From assembly GCA_036435485.1 (NCBI GenBank), contig CM071597.1, forward strand, positions 168,808,147-168,872,146: DNA of 64,000 nt, in the 5' to 3' direction. Source of the stretch: Saposhnikovia divaricata. Taxonomy: Eukaryota > Streptophyta > Magnoliopsida > Apiales > Apiaceae. Below are positions 25,140-38,600 of this stretch, piece by piece. Numbering within the stretch: the stretch's first letter is position 1; each line of letters opens with the position of its first letter. Both the position numbers and the translations under genes were made by a program. The notes beneath the pieces were generated by a model. That model was not told the origin of the DNA. It saw only the letters and a program-made list of their open reading frames with translations, and ran no database searches.

Positions 25140-26318
25140 TGTTATACCTGCCAAAGAGTCAAGGCGGAACATCAGAAACCGAGTGGATTACAACAGCCGT
25201 TAGATATTCCTGTGTGGAAGTGGGAACATCTTGCCATGGATTTCATAGTAGGATTAGCAAGGACCAGAGCACATCACGATGCAATTTGGATAATAATTGA
25301 TCGATTGACAAAGTCTGCACAGTTTCTACCAATTAACGAAAGATTCTCATTGGATAAATTAGTACATCTGTACCTGAAGGTAATAGTGTCACTTCATGGA
25401 GTTCTTGTTATGATAGTATCTGATCGAGACCCATGATTTAATTCAAGATTTTGGCGACAATTTCAAGAGTGCTTAGGAACTCAACTCAAGATGAGTACCA
25501 CTTATTATCCACAGATGGACGGACAAATTGAAAGAACTATTCAAAACGATAGAAGATATGTTTAGAGCCTATACACTAAATTTTAAGGGAGGTTGAGATG
25601 AACATTTACCATTAGTTGAGTTTCTATACAACAACAGTTATCACGCCAGTATAGGGATGGCACCGTATGAAGCCTTGTATGGAAGGAAGTGTAGATCACC
25701 TGTGTATTGGGAAGAGGTTGGTGAAAGAAATATTTTAGGACCAGAGTGACTCCAACAGACGAAGGAAAAGGTTGAGATTGTTCAAAAAAAGATTGGTTAC
25801 TGCTCAAAATCAACAGAGGAAGTATGCTGATCAAGCTAGGAAAGATATGAGTTTCGAAATAGGAGATCAAGTGTTGTTAAAGGTATCACCATGGAAGGAA
25901 GTGACAATATTTGGTGAAAAAGAAAGACTGAGTTAGAGGTATGTTGGACCATTTGAAATTTCGGGACGAGTCGGGAAGGTTTCTTACGAGTTAGCGCTAC
26001 CACCGTACATGTGTCACATTCACAACGTTTTCCACGTATCTATGTTCAAGAGGTATAATTCAGATGCGAGTCATGTGATTGAGTATGAACCTATCGAGAT
26101 TCAGCCATAATTATCTTAGGAAGAGCCACCGATAGGAATTCAAGATAGGACAGAAAGAAAGCTTAGGAATAAGACTGTTAGCTTGGTTAATGTTTTGTGG
26201 AGGAATATTAAAGTTGAAGAGTCAACTTGGGAGCTTGAGAGCGTGATGCTCACAAAGTATCCTCATTTGTTTATTTAGGTGAGATTCTGGGGATATAATC
26301 CTTTTAAGGGGGGAAGGC
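25140..26318 (+). pseudogene. pol: Gypsy integrase (core and C-terminus) and polypurine tract
   Basis: Continues the integrase broken at 19268: YTCQRVKAEHQKPSGLQQPL completes the zinc finger, then HLAMDFIVGLARTRAHHDAI and IIIDRLTKSAQFLPI (catalytic core, first Asp) and VSDRDP (second Asp), a stop, then STTYYPQMDGQIERT in another frame, and a C-terminal domain (MAPYEALYGRKCRSPVYWEE, VGPFEISGRVGKVSYELALP, CHIHNVFHVSMFK). The polypurine tract AAGGGGGGAAGG lies at about 26306. Multiple stops and shifts mean it is inactive. Confidence 0.85.
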
Positions 26319-29107
26319 TATAACGACCAAGAAATTCGCGTAATTATTTAAGCGATTATTTAATTGTTAAAGGTGAATTTTGTGAAGTCAAAGTATGTGT
26401 GAAATCATGTTTATATGGTTATGTGATTATTTTCAAGTGTCGTATGTGCTCATATAATTTTATTTGTATTTTTGAGCATTTAAAACAATTTTAAACATGC
26501 ATTTTTAATCTTCTAAAATTTTTATAAAATCATAGGAGTCGTTTAAAATCATGAAATCATTTACATTATCATATTTGTGACATTATTTAGTTTTTAAAAT
26601 TAGTGGGAGTATTTAATTGTGTGTTTTAGTATTTTAAAATGATTTAAAAAGTTTTAATTCTTTTAAAGATCCTTTATTTCAAAAATTCGTAGAAAATTCA
26701 TTTTTGACTCAAAAATTATTTTAAAAATATGGGGAGGTTTGTAATTTCATAAACTTCATTTTATAATTTTAAAAATTAATTTTCCCTTAATTTTCTATTT
26801 TATTTCCATTTTAAAATTATTAAAATAGATTTTTAAGAATTTTAGAATTGCTAAATTACCAAACCGCCATTTTATCCTTATATCAGCCCCCACTGCCTCA
26901 TTTCTTCCCTGGTACGACTATGAGCAGCTCTGTGGGTACCAGTAGGAGGTCGGTGAAAGCCGGAACGTGTGTAATTGGAATCTGAGAAGTGAGATGTTAT
27001 CAGAATTAACAAGTGTATTGGTTCACGAATTATGGAGGAAAGATAGACGTATAGTCGATTAGAGATCAACGTACAAAGAAGTAGAGGCTGAAGTATAGAA
27101 AGTAATTAATCGATGTGTTGGAATAAAGACTGCGTGTATTAAGGCAATTGTTTCTATCCCTCTCACTTACTGTTCAAGTGAAGCATATCTACTCCTACTA
27201 TTTATCATTATTTCATTCAAATCAATGTGCAAGTAATCTGTACCTTTTAGTATCATTCCATTAAGCTATCTTGTGATCTGTCTTTTGATATGCATTGATT
27301 GCTATGAACCTTATCACCACTTTTCTTTAGATCAGCAATGAGCCTTGACTCTATAACCTGTCTCTTGCTTTAAACTTAGACCTTTACTACATCTAGTATC
27401 TTATATCTTATAAACCCAATCGGGCTTTCAGATCTTAAATACGATTTCCAAAACTTATCGCCTGTTTTATAATTTATTGATTGATAACTCTTCTTATAGT
27501 TATGAAACCCTATTTTATTAACTCAAGTATTACTTACTCATGTTTTCTTAACTTCAATCTTACGGACCATTATTTTAGTGAACCAAATTTTATTGAACCC
27601 CTATTTTAAAAGAACCGGGTTTCTATGAACCATGTTTTAAGGAATCATATCTTATTGAGCTTGGCTTTTAATGAGCTTTACCTCAACGAACCTTGTTTTA
27701 AGAAACTATATGCTACTAAACTCTGTTTTAAAATTCGTAATCAAATAAACATTGATTTAGAAAAGTGAGACTTATTTAACTATACCCTGTTAAACCATTA
27801 TTTCATTAATGCAAGACCTTTATCTTCATAAACTGATTTATTACCCTGCTTTAATGCTTTAAAGCATATACTCAAGTTCCTTCAATTCCAACTTTGTACA
27901 ACCCAGATTTTGAAGATGATTACACCATTGAATTCTTATCATTTCCAATCAAAATAAGTTGTTTTCTTAAAAGTACCTTGAAGCTACTTAGACTTGGCTG
28001 ATCTGTTATCAGTGAGTTTAATGTACTTCAAGGTAAAGGGTTCAAATGTTATCAAAGCTTTTCTGAGATTCATTTCCATAGGATTTTATTAAATATTCTA
28101 TAATCGATTATATTCATACTGTTCTAGTAAACCCATGCCTTACCTTGTAATTTCGATTCTGATAATTCTATCTCATATATGCTCTGACCCACAATCTTCT
28201 GTCATTGCTCATCAAAGTGATTTAATTACTTAATGCTTTTCAGGTTTGAAAGTTCTTATAAGCTTTACTGTTTTCAAAGTTAAGTTTTATAAACTGTTAG
28301 AAACTCCGTCAAAATGGTTTCTACGGAATCTTAACAATTGGAGAGGCGTGAGCAAACGGGTAATGCCGGTTCCGCCTATTTGAGTATATTATGGTGCAAT
28401 TCTAGTATGTCTAGTCCAACACCTTTATAGGCCAATGTGTTACCTCTTGGGAACCCAAGCTATCCTAATGAAAGGATTAATGTCCCGAGGGACTTTATGT
28501 CAGTTATGGGGACTTTATGGGCTGATCACCCGTATTGTCTGTTGTGAAGTAAAACCTCCAATCGATTTTTTTAAAGAGCTTTATTTATAAAGATGTGAAA
28601 TGAAATTGGTTTACCATGTGAAATATTAAATGCTTTTCAAAGGTTTTATGAAAGGAATGTTTTAATGAAAAGTTTAATCCTATAATGGAAGTTGAATTAC
28701 TCCCTTCAGTTAAATTGATCATTGATATTGTTCATCAATTAATTATCGAGATGTTATTGTTTCACTATACTATTAACTTGCTTAGCATTGTTGGATCATT
28801 CTTGATTTATTTTCCCTCCCATTTCTGTTTGGGTTAATGATTGACTACCTACGAATGACAAATTCAAATGAGAGCGATGAGATGTTTTCTAAAGAATAGA
28901 TTTCAGAGTCAGCATGGACACATGCATTATTGGATTGAGCTTTAGATAAAAATGTATAGTTGTTATAACAGTTGTTGTAATTTAGATTCTTGTTTCATAC
29001 TCTAAACTGAGATCGATCCTTGTTGAGGGGTCGTCTGTATAATTAAGTTATACTTAATTGTATTGGTTGTGGCACCAAATCCTGACCCCCGATTTGGGGG
29101 TGTCACA
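26319..29107 (+). mobile_element. Gypsy 3' LTR (internally shortened)
   Basis: Starts TATAACGACCAAGAA after the polypurine tract and ends GATTTGGGGGTGTCACA against copia gag sequence. At 2789 bp it is about 1.2 kb shorter than the 5307-15879 copy without CACTA-1. The missing part falls near 26900-26960, where sequence jumps to GTGTAATTGGAATCT, matching about 14016. No gene inside. Confidence 0.82.
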
Positions 29108-29943
29108 TGTGTGGGATGCCTTAGATCCTAAAACGGCTATCGAAGACAAGACAGACAAACGGGCACTGGCCATCATCTACCAAGGGATCTCTGAAGATTT
29201 TTTGTTGTCACTCGCGGAGAAGAAAACATCAAAGGAGTCATGGGATGCTATTAAAACAATGTGTTTGGGTGCTAACAAAGTAAAGAAGGCGAGGGCACGA
29301 ACCCTTAAAGCAGAGATGAAAGAAACGGATTTGTTGGATGCTTTCTGTATGAAGTTGAACAACCTGGTAACAAATATCTGGGTTTTCGGAGAGATAGTAG
29401 AGGAGACGTATGTCATCAAGAAGCTGTTGAGAGCAGTGCCTGCAAAATTCCTGCAAATTGCTTCAGCCATTGAACAATTTGGGAATTTGGAGACAATGTC
29501 AGTTGAAGAAATTATAGGGTCTTTCAAGGCACATGAGGAGAGACTACGCGGGCAAGCTGATACATAGGAGGGACAACAACTATTACTTACGGAGGAAGAG
29601 TGGTCAAAGCATGAAGGGAGGGAAACAAAACTCCTTCTCACAAGAGAAGAATGGCTGAAAAAGACGAATAAAGGAGGAGCTAGTGGTAGTATTGATTTTC
29701 GCAGCAAAGAAAATCGTGTGGTTCGTGACAGAAGCAGAGTGAGATGCTATAACTACCACAATTACGGACACTTTGCTGCAAAAATACCGTAAGCCTAAAC
29801 GGGACAAGGAGCAGAAGACGGAGGCTTATCTGACTCAAATAAACGACGACGAACCTGCACTGTTGGTAGCAGAAATATATAAGAAAAGTGCAGAGAAAAA
29901 AATGATGCTACATTCAACTAATAGCATAACAAGGAAGCATATG
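29108..29943 (+). pseudogene. gag: Ty1/copia gag, C-terminal part (copia-1)
   Basis: The frame starts right at the gypsy LTR end: VWDALDPKTAIEDKTDKRAL, then YQGISEDFLLSLAEKKTSKE, WDAIKTMCLGANKVKKARAR and FKAHEERLRGQ. This is the copia-type gag (UBN2) family. After a stop near 29566, another frame contains a decayed zinc knuckle (RCYNYHNYGHFAAK, second Cys changed to Tyr and the last lost), then RKPKRDKEQKTEAYLTQIND. The N-terminal part is not here; the equivalent sequence in the tandem copy is 37724-37839. The pol region resumes at 34249 after an inserted LTR. Confidence 0.85.
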
Positions 29944-32900
29944 TGTAACGCCCTGACTTCCCAATACTAAAAATATATTTATTTTTTTAAAAAAAATAAA
30001 ATAGACTTTGATATAGGGGAATTTTAGAAAATTTCGACATAAAGTATTCGTAAATAGGACTATCCACCTATTTTTCAACCTAAAAAAAATTCCAATTTAA
30101 CAAATACAAATAAAACTTAATACACCAACGATTCCTCACCGAGGATCGATTCCAGGTTATGGTATGAAACAAGAATCTATAGTACATAAATTATTACAAC
30201 TTCTATCTCTGCTATAAATACAAGTCACTATACCATTTAATCTATAGCTTAATCCAAAACCGTCCTCGCCCGCGCCCGCGTTAGCTCTGAAATCTATTCC
30301 GAATAGGATCATCCTCGCTCTCATTCGCATTTGAAAATATAAGTAGACCATCCTTAAACCTAACTGCAAAGGGTTAGGTAAAACAATGCAAGACTGAGCC
30401 AAAGAACGCTCAGCAAGTGCATACTATAGTGAATAACGATTTTACAATATTTCATTGATGAACAATATCAATGATCAAACTATCTCAAGGGAATAACTCA
30501 ATTTCTATCATAGCATAAAACTTTCCATTTTTCTTTAAATCATAACCTTTTCTCAAAAACGTTTCTTTCCATCAAAACATATTTTTCAGAAAACTTTTTA
30601 AAAACATTTAAGTTGATTGTATTATTATCCTAATTGCGGACAATACGGGTGATCAGCCACGTAGAGTCCCCCTTCCTTTGAAATTGGGTTCCCAATTAGG
30701 CAACACATTGGCCTTTAAGGCTGGACTAGGGGAACCACCCCTAGCCTCTTACGCTAAATAAAAAGTACTGGACTAAGGGAACCACCCCTGGCCTCTTACG
30801 CTTCTCCAATCTATAAACAAGTTTATTAACACTTAAAACATTTCACTTTCAAGTCCTTATACTCACTGATAACATATCAGCCCAGTATAAGGATTTTAAA
30901 AACATGTCTAAATAATTAATCCATTTTAATGAACAACAATAAAAGATTAATGGTCAGGGAAGCATTCGATATAAGAAATCATAAATAACAAAGCAAAAAG
31001 ATTGAACTAAACATGACATGGTTCAACAAAACAGAATCATATATCAACAAGAAAACATTTATCAATTAAGGAACAAAACAATTGTTAAGATTCTTGAAAT
31101 TTAACAACAATTTATAAGATAATCGTGGATAAAGGAATTTGAAGTTCAAGGGAAGATGAAATTTAGATTTGAGTACTACATTGGTTATAAACAAATGAAA
31201 AGTCGTTTGTTAATAAAGAATAAAACAAGTTTAGGGTTCTAGAATTTAACCCAAGGGTTATGAAATCTGGTTTCGCTGGTATGGTTTAAAGGAATAAGCA
31301 TAAGCAAAAGAATAAGATAAAGCAAGGCATAAATTATAAATCAAGGATTAAGGTTCAACTGGAAAGAGGATAAATAATAGGGCACATAAGTTTAAATAAT
31401 GATTCACATGGATGAACAAGGTACATGTGTTTCAACAATAATTTATAAGGAATAAACAGTAAGGTATAAAGGGTTCAACAATAATTAAAAAGGAATAGCA
31501 GTAAGGTATAAGAATTTAAATAACACTTCATAAGCAGTTCAAGAAATCTGAATTTCGATACAAGGTTCGAGTCACTTGCAACAAAAGAAAGGGGTGTAGA
31601 CTCTAGCAACACGACTTGGAAGAAAACTTACAAATAATATAAACACGTTCACATCATTCAAAATAAATATGAAGAGTATAGACGCTTGCAAGAAAGAATT
31701 TGAAGGAACAAATAAACAACACAAGATGTTTCACATCACTTGAACGATAAGTGAGGGATAGTATACTTGCCTCAATACATGAAGTTTCCAATTCCAATAT
31801 CTCGACTCTTTACTCTCTTTACATCCATCCCACTTTCCTTATACATTGGCCCCTACAGATCATACATATGTCTTTCTTCAATAACTTGTCAGCCTCTACA
31901 TGGGCACACTCGTCAACTCCGATAATCATTCCCTCCTCAAGATTTCATCCTTATGTACACTGGCTCCTAGCCGTGCCTCCTACTCGTACCTAAACCAAGA
32001 TAAAGTACTACTTCAATACAAAGCCAACCAAAACCTCACCGTTTATTCTAAACTACCCATACGTTACCTATTTCATTTTACAATTATAACATGTATAACA
32101 CATATAGACCACCTACTCAAAATAGTATAATGATCAAATCCGATAACCCATATAATCACTTAACCCATAATATCAACTTATTTCTATATCTTATAACACA
32201 CATAACACATCAATACATAAGTACTTCTTATCAAATTATTATAAGAATTACAAAATATTTCTAACGGAATTTGGACAGCACCTCCTTTGAATTATCGCAC
32301 TACCTGTCGGAGTACAACCGACCCAAACAATCAAACAATCCTATAATCAAATTTCAATTCCAAATTATACTCACGATTTACAATTCACTATTCAATTATA
32401 AACTCATAATACAACACTACTTATCAAGAAAACAAATGCATAGTTCTTAGTACATATACAACGATTACTAACGCACGTAACTTCATATGTCCCTTGAATT
32501 TGAACCAAATAAAATATATAACAAGAATCTGAAAAGCTAGATTATTACAAGAAATCACACAGATAAATTATATCTCCAGCAGTTAACAACTTACAATTGT
32601 TAAAACATAATAATCTGCAATTATAACTCTATATACATCAAATACATTCTTTAAAATTTCAGATTTCAATCTAAAATCTATATAAACTACACATGTAGGT
32701 CTTTACGTACTAACTGACATCTTATAATCAATAATATACGATAATTAACACCTAACAATTAACAATTCATAGATTATATTGAATTTATATATCTGGTAAT
32801 TCAAGATTTACACTAAAACCAAATATCACTTCTGTATTATGATCTAATTATCCCAACTAAAACTCAATTAAGCAACACGTAATTAGCAACAAGTCTAAAT

Positions 32901-33237
32901 CTCTATTTACATCACAAATTCATGTTACAACATTTAAAACTCCAAATTAACATATATATATAGATTCAAAATTCACATATACATATCAGAAAATTCATAT
33001 GCAAGCAAAACAAAGTAGAAATTAAGGATTACAACATCATTTTAGGCTCAAAGATTTATCATAGGCATTAAATCACCGCCTCACCGAGCTCATTACCGGC
33101 GGCAAAGCTCCGGTGGTGCCCTCAAGGGTCTCCAACCTCTAAGCTCTACTTCTAGCAGTGGTGTAAACTCAACAAACAACAAGAATCACAAGTAAATTCA
33201 TCACCAAGACACATATACCCGCGTATATACATACGGG

Positions 33238-33278
<41 letters not shown>

Positions 33279-34248
33279 TCAAAACCATCACAAAACTGGT
33301 GCAATCAGAAATTAGAAGTGATAAGCTATGTTTTAACACGCATATCAAGAGAAATCAGTAAGAAAAGGTTCTTATGTGTAGCTATCCATGAAAACCGAGA
33401 GAAAGACTCACTGAGAAAACAAGAACAGAGCAAAAGGAAGCTTCGGGAGAAATGGGGAAAACAGGGGATGGGTTTATGTTTAAAACAAAAATTTGTTTTG
33501 TTTTGTTTTTGTTTGTCTTTTCAAAGCTTAAATAAGTACCATTTATATCATCATTTAAATATAGGTATTACTGAAAAATAATTTTTATATTTTTAAAATA
33601 AAGATCATAAAAATATCTTCTCCCCCACATTTTTAAAATAATTTTAGGATTAAAAATTAATTTTATATGGATTCTACAAGTTTGAATCTTTAAAACAATT
33701 CAGAAAATCATTTTAAAATACTTAGAGATTGAGAAGAATATTCCCAAAAATCTTAAAAACTAAATAAATATGCAAATGAAATAGTACAAAAGATTTAGAA
33801 ATTTTTAGCGACTCCAGTGATTTTATAAAATCCATAGAAGATGAATAAAACATGTTTTTGACATGTTTATCCACAAAAATGCAAAATAATTCATAACATC
33901 ATTTTAAAATTTCTAGAGGCTAAAAATAATCCCTCTAATATTTTTAAAAAAATCATTTAAATATGCAAAGACAATAGTGTAAAAGATTTCAAAATTTTTA
34001 ATAACTCCAATGATTTATAAAATTTTTAGAATATCAATAATGCATGATTTAAATAGATTTAAATCATAAAAATTCAAATAAAAATTACACGGACTAGCGC
34101 ATCACACATACATCACCATATTAACATGTAAACATGAGGTCACATATATTTTATCTAAAAAAGAAAATTTCACACCCTATAATCTACATTTAATATTAAA
34201 TAATTAAATAATAATAATAATAACAAATACGATATTTCTAGGGGGACA
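29944..34248 (-). mobile_element. Solo gypsy-type LTR, inverted
   Basis: Starts TGTAACGCCCTGACTTCCC and ends GGGGGACA on the plus strand. Read on the minus strand it contains GATTCTTGTTTCATAC, ATAACCTGGAATCGATCC, the GGAGAAGCGT...TAGGGG region and a CATTGGCC block, all shared with the plus-strand gypsy LTRs above, so it is a diverged relative of about 4.3 kb. No internal region or second LTR is attached. No obvious 5-bp duplication flanks it. It contains an AT microsatellite and no gene. Confidence 0.75.
33237..33277. repeat. (TA)n microsatellite
   Basis: About 40 bp of alternating TA within the inverted solo LTR, preceded by TATACATACGGGTATG. Confidence 0.9.
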
Positions 34249-37200
34249 TCGAGAGAAATTCAAACGGTTTGATGAAACTGTCACGGGCTAAGTAAAATTT
34301 GGAGACGGCTCTTTGGTGCATATTAAGGGAAAGGGGTCAATAAATATGATGTGCAAAAATGGAGTGGAACGAGAGCTTAAAGAATTGTATTTCATCCCTA
34401 TACTCCTTCGCAACATTATTAGTTTGGGTCAATTATCCGAGGAGGGACACAAAGTGGTACATAATGGTGATCTTTTGTGGGTATATGATACGAGTGGCAA
34501 GCTGCTGATCAGAGTAAAAAGGGCCTCCAACACATTGTACAAAATTCCAATACAAGAAGCTAGAGGAAAGTGATTTTTAACAAAGATGGAAGAAGCAGCT
34601 TGGTTGTGGCACGCTCGACTTGGCCATGTGAACTTCCAGGCGATGCAGTTAATGTCAAAGCAACAAATGGTGCACGGATTTCCAAGTCTTACATTACCTA
34701 AGGAAGTATGCAATGGATGTCTTCTATCAAAATGAGCACGTAAGTCTTTTCCTTTACAGTCCAAATTTTACTGCCACGGTAGCCTTAGAATTAATCCATG
34801 GGGATCTTTGCGGTCCAATTTCTCCGAAAACACCATCTAGAAACTAGTATTTCATGTTACCAGTTGATGATTTTACACGTATGATGTGGGTATACATGAT
34901 CAAAACTAAGAATAAAGTGATGTCTGTGTTTAAAAAATTTAAAGCTTTGTTTGAGAATCGTGCTGAATAGAGAATACAAAACAGATCGTGGTGGAGAGTT
35001 CTGCTCAAATGAATTCATTAAGTTTTGTGAGGATACTAGGATACAACGACACTATACATCCCCATATTCTCCCCAACAAAATGGTTGGTGGAACGTCGTA
35101 ATAGAACTAGAACAATGGTGGCTATAGGGAGAAGTATGCTGAAATAGAGAAACGTCCCATCACAGATATGGGGAGAAGCAATCAGACATGCCGTGTACTT
35201 GCTGAATAGAATGCCAACTCGCTCACTGTCAGGAATGACTCCCTACAAGGCTTGGTTTGGTAAGAAGCCATATGTTGATTATTTGTGTGTGTTTGGCTGT
35301 GTTGCTAGTATGAAAGTGCCTAGTGCATGTCCATGTTAAAAAGTTAGATGACAGAAGCAAAAAGGTGGTGCATTTTAGACGAGAACTAGGTACAAAAGCC
35401 TATAGGCTTTATGAACCAATCACAGGTGTTATTCATGTAAGTCGAGACGTTGTATTCGAAGAAGAGAAAAGCTAGAACTGGAATTCTATAGAGACGGGTA
35501 ATTTTGCTCTAAGGAATTTTATGCTGGTAATTGTCACAGTAGATACACAAGAAACTGCTGGGGAGTTTAAAGATGTTACTGATTCTGGACAAGAAAACCC
35601 AAAGTTGATGCCACAAACACCACGTTCAAACACCAACTCTAGTCTTATTGTAGAAATAACACAATCAGACAATTCATCCAGTACCAGTAGTGAAGCAAGT
35701 AGAGATACCAGCTCTGAAGTGTCAAGTCACAGTAGTGAGCCAAGGAGGTACAGATTGCTCAGTGAAATATACGACAACACGGAAGAAATTGAATTAGCAG
35801 AAGAACTGTTACTGCTGGGCATTGACGAGCCGGTTGTATATGATCAAGTATTCAGAAGTAAAATTTGGAAAGTAGCTGTGCAAAGCAAAATCGATGCTAT
35901 AAAGAAAAGCAAGACCTGGGTGCTGACTAATTTTTCAAAGGGACACAAAGTGATCGATTTGAAATGGGTGTTTAAAGAAAAGAAGGACACCAGTGGCGAG
36001 ATCGTTAAACATAGGGCACAACTAGTCGATAAAGGGTACATTAAAAAACATGGCATCGATTATGAGGAGGTTTTGGCTCCCGTTACAAGCCTGGAAATTG
36101 TTCATTTATTGTTGCCAATTGCAGTGAAAAACAATTGGGAATTTCACCAACTTGATGTAAAATCTGCATTTTTGAATGGGGAGTTGTAGGAGGAAGTTTA
36201 TGTCTCTCAGCCCAAGGGATATGTAAAAAAGGGACAGGCTTTTTGGCCTGTCCTTGGCTTTTGCCAGCCAAAAGTATACAGACTATTGAAGGCATTATAT
36301 GGATTATGCCAAGCATCGAGAGCTTGGTACGCTCTGCTGAATAAGTGCATGACAAGGCTGGGCTTTGTTAAATGTCCTTACGAGCATGCTGTGTACATTA
36401 AGAAAGACAGAGATGATTTGCTGATTATAGGTGTATACGTCGATGACTTATTAATCACTGGGACTAACGTGCAAAATATAATCAGTTTTAAGGAGCAAAT
36501 GAACAGAGAATTTGACATGTTGGATCTGGGAAAACTCTCTTATTATCTTGGGTTGGAGGTAGATCAGTGCAAGGGTTATATTGAGCTCAAATAGACTGCT
36601 TATGTAAAGAAAGTTATTGAAAAGGCCAGGATGAATGACTGTAATTCCGTTAAGTACCCGATAGAGCATAAAATATAGTTGCACAAGGATGAAGGTGGAG
36701 AACCTGTGAACCCTACACAATTCAAATCAATGGTGGATGGCCTGAGATACTTGGTACATACCAGACCTGACATAGCCTATGCTGTGGGGGTGGTAAGTCA
36801 TTTCATAGAAAGACCAACGATACTTCACCTGAATGCAACGGAGAGAATCTTACGCTGTGTCAAGGGAACTCTGGCTTAGTTTATGCTGAAGGACGAGGTA
36901 ACTATCTACTATCAGGTTTTTCAGACAGTGATTTGGCTGGGAATATAGAAGATCAAAAGAGCACAGGTGGAATGGCTTTCTACCTGGATGATAGCTTGAT
37001 TACATGGAACTCTCAGAAGCAACATTGTGTCACCTTGTCCTCATGTCAGGCTGAATTTATGGCAGCTACATCTGCTGCGTGTCAAGGGATATGGCTGCAG
37101 AGAGCTCTCAATCAAATTTCGGGTATAAGATCAGGACCTGTCATATTGTACATTGATAATAGGTCAGCTGTCGATCTAGCCAAGAACCCAGTTTTTCACG

Positions 37201-37378
37201 GGCGAAGTAAACACATCGATGTTCGATATCACTTTATTAGGGAGTGTGTGGAACAAGGCTTGATAGTCATTAAGCATGTAAGTACTAATGAATAGAGTGC
37301 ACATATCTTGACTAAGGTGTTGTTTGCTGTGAAGTTTGAAAAGATGCGAAAGCTACTGGGAGTTAAGGAACTTCACTA
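34249..37378 (+). pseudogene. pol: Ty1/copia pol (copia-1): integrase, RT, RNase H, decayed
   Basis: Order is copia-like: the post-protease segment (HREKFKRFDETVTG, FGDGSLVHIKGKGSI), pre-integrase (WLWHARLGHVNFQAMQLMSK), integrase remnants (TDRGGEFCSNEF and HYTSPYSPQQN patterns, shifted frames, about 34980-35090), an acidic linker, RT (WKVAVQSKIDAI, WVFKEKKDTSGEIVKHRAQL, FHQLDVKSAFLNGEL, catalytic YVDDLLITG near 36436), and RNase H (SDLAGNIEDQKSTGGMAFYL, CQAEFMAATSAACQGIWLQR, KHIDVRYHFIRE). The protease DSGAS-type active site is absent. Stops such as 36187, 36592, 36676 and 37292 mostly fall where CAG or CAA codons are expected. Not functional. Confidence 0.88.
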
Positions 37379-37399
37379 AGTTTAGATTAAGGGGGAATT

Positions 37400-37700
37400 T
37401 GTTGGATTGTTTTTAATCTAAACTTTATTTCATTTATTTGATTTTGAATAAGACAACTGTGTAAGGCATCTTTTACGCAGAAGAATCAGAGGTAGTTATT
37501 GATTTGATATCTGGTAGAATAAGGCACGGAGAAATATCAGGTATGTCCCTGATTTCTTGCCACCATTAGTCAAGTATCTATATCCTTTATATTGTAGGTA
37601 GCTCTCCTTTAGTGAGTACCTCTCACGTCTGTAATATCCATTCAGTAATCGTCAATACAAAGTCTATTTATTTTGACCATATATTTGTTTACATTCTACA
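37400..37700 (+). mobile_element. Ty1/copia LTR shared by tandem copies
   Basis: TGTTGGATTG ... ATTCTACA, 301 bp, preceded by a polypurine tract (TTAAGGGGGAA) and followed by a tRNA-Met-type primer site (TGGTATTAGAGC at 37703-37714). It therefore serves both as 3' LTR of copia-1 and as 5' LTR of copia-2. Confidence 0.88.
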
Positions 37701-37702
37701 TC

Positions 37703-37714
37703 TGGTATTAGAGC
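37703..37714 (+). other. Primer-binding site of copia-2
   Basis: TGGTATTAGAGC, complementary to the 3' end of initiator tRNA-Met with one common variant base, 2 bp inside the LTR. Confidence 0.8.
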
Positions 37715-37723
37715 CTAGAAACA

Positions 37724-37839
37724 ATGATGTCCAACAACGGCAAAGAAAGTTCCTTTGGTTTAAGTTATCCAGTGCTAACAAAGATAAACTACACAGCATG
37801 GGCATTGAAAATGAAAGTCTTTATGCAAGCCCATGGTGT
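37724..37839 (+). pseudogene. gag: Ty1/copia gag N-terminus (copia-2), cut by CACTA-3
   Basis: ATG at 37724 gives MMSNNGKESSFGLSYPVLTK, then INYTAWALKMKVFMQAHGV, the N-terminal segment of copia-type gag. The frame is broken by CACTA-3 in the codon after HG. It resumes at 55792-55816 for about 25 bp (VxDAIDPK, with Trp changed to a stop) before a Sirevirus LTR. It aligns exactly with the start of the copia-1 remnant at 29108. Confidence 0.85.
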
Positions 37840-37861
37840 CACTACGGGGAATATGGCCTAA

Positions 37862-38600
37862 TGTAATGCCCTCCTAATGTTACATTAGGCCCAAAATCCG
37901 TTACAGTAGACCTAATGTAACGGTATGGAGCGTTACATCCGCGGCCGCTACATTTGGTACCTAATGTAACGTTTTTTGGACCCTACTGTAACGGTAAAAT
38001 ATCGATACATATGATGCCTAAGGTAACAGTATAGCAACCAAATGTAATGGTTTTTGGCGTTACATTTGAATTAACCAGAAATTATTTTGGAGCTACGTGG
38101 CACTCTATTATTCTGCCACGTGGCACTGCCACGTGGCACTTAGTGGGTCCCACATGTTGTTGTGGTAGTGCCACGTGTCACTGCCACGTGTCACCTGTGG
38201 GTCCCACATGCTGACGTGGCAGTTCCACGTGTTACTGTCACGTGTCATCTGGTGGGTCCCACATGCTGACGTGGCAGTTCCACGTGTCACTGCCACGTGT
38301 CATCTGGTGGGTCCCACATGCTGACGTGGCAGTTCCACGTGTCACTGCCACGTGTCATCTGGTGGGTCCAACATGCTGACGTGTCATTTCCACGTGTCAT
38401 CTGGTGGGTCCCATCCACGTAGCCTGCCACGTGTCATTTATGGTCATTTTATATACCTACTGTAACATTAATTTTATTCTACTGTAACATTACATATGCA
38501 AAATGTAACACTAATATTATGTAATGTAACTGCATTTAAACCATAAATGTAACACTAGATAAGCAAATGTAACACTACATTAAACATAATTTGCAATGTC
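37862..38600. repeat. CACTA-3 left subterminal repeats
   Basis: CCTAATGTAACG-type motifs in both orientations (37862-38060), then about six units of GTGGGTCCCACATGCTGACG next to GTGGCAGTTCCACGTGTCA (38090-38430), then AATGTAACACTA motifs to 38590. Inverted, the unit reads TGCCACGTCAGCA followed by GTGGGNCCCAC, the same composite as in CACTA-1. Likely TNPA-type binding sites by analogy with En/Spm. Confidence 0.85.

Noticed and set aside
29177..29707. 176-aa minus-strand open frame
   Set aside because: Antisense to copia gag, Ser/Phe/Leu-rich, with no recognisable family.
37862..38460. CRISPR-like array of short repeats
   Set aside because: Repeats vary in length and orientation, have no unique spacers, and lie in a plant transposon end; they are subterminal repeats.
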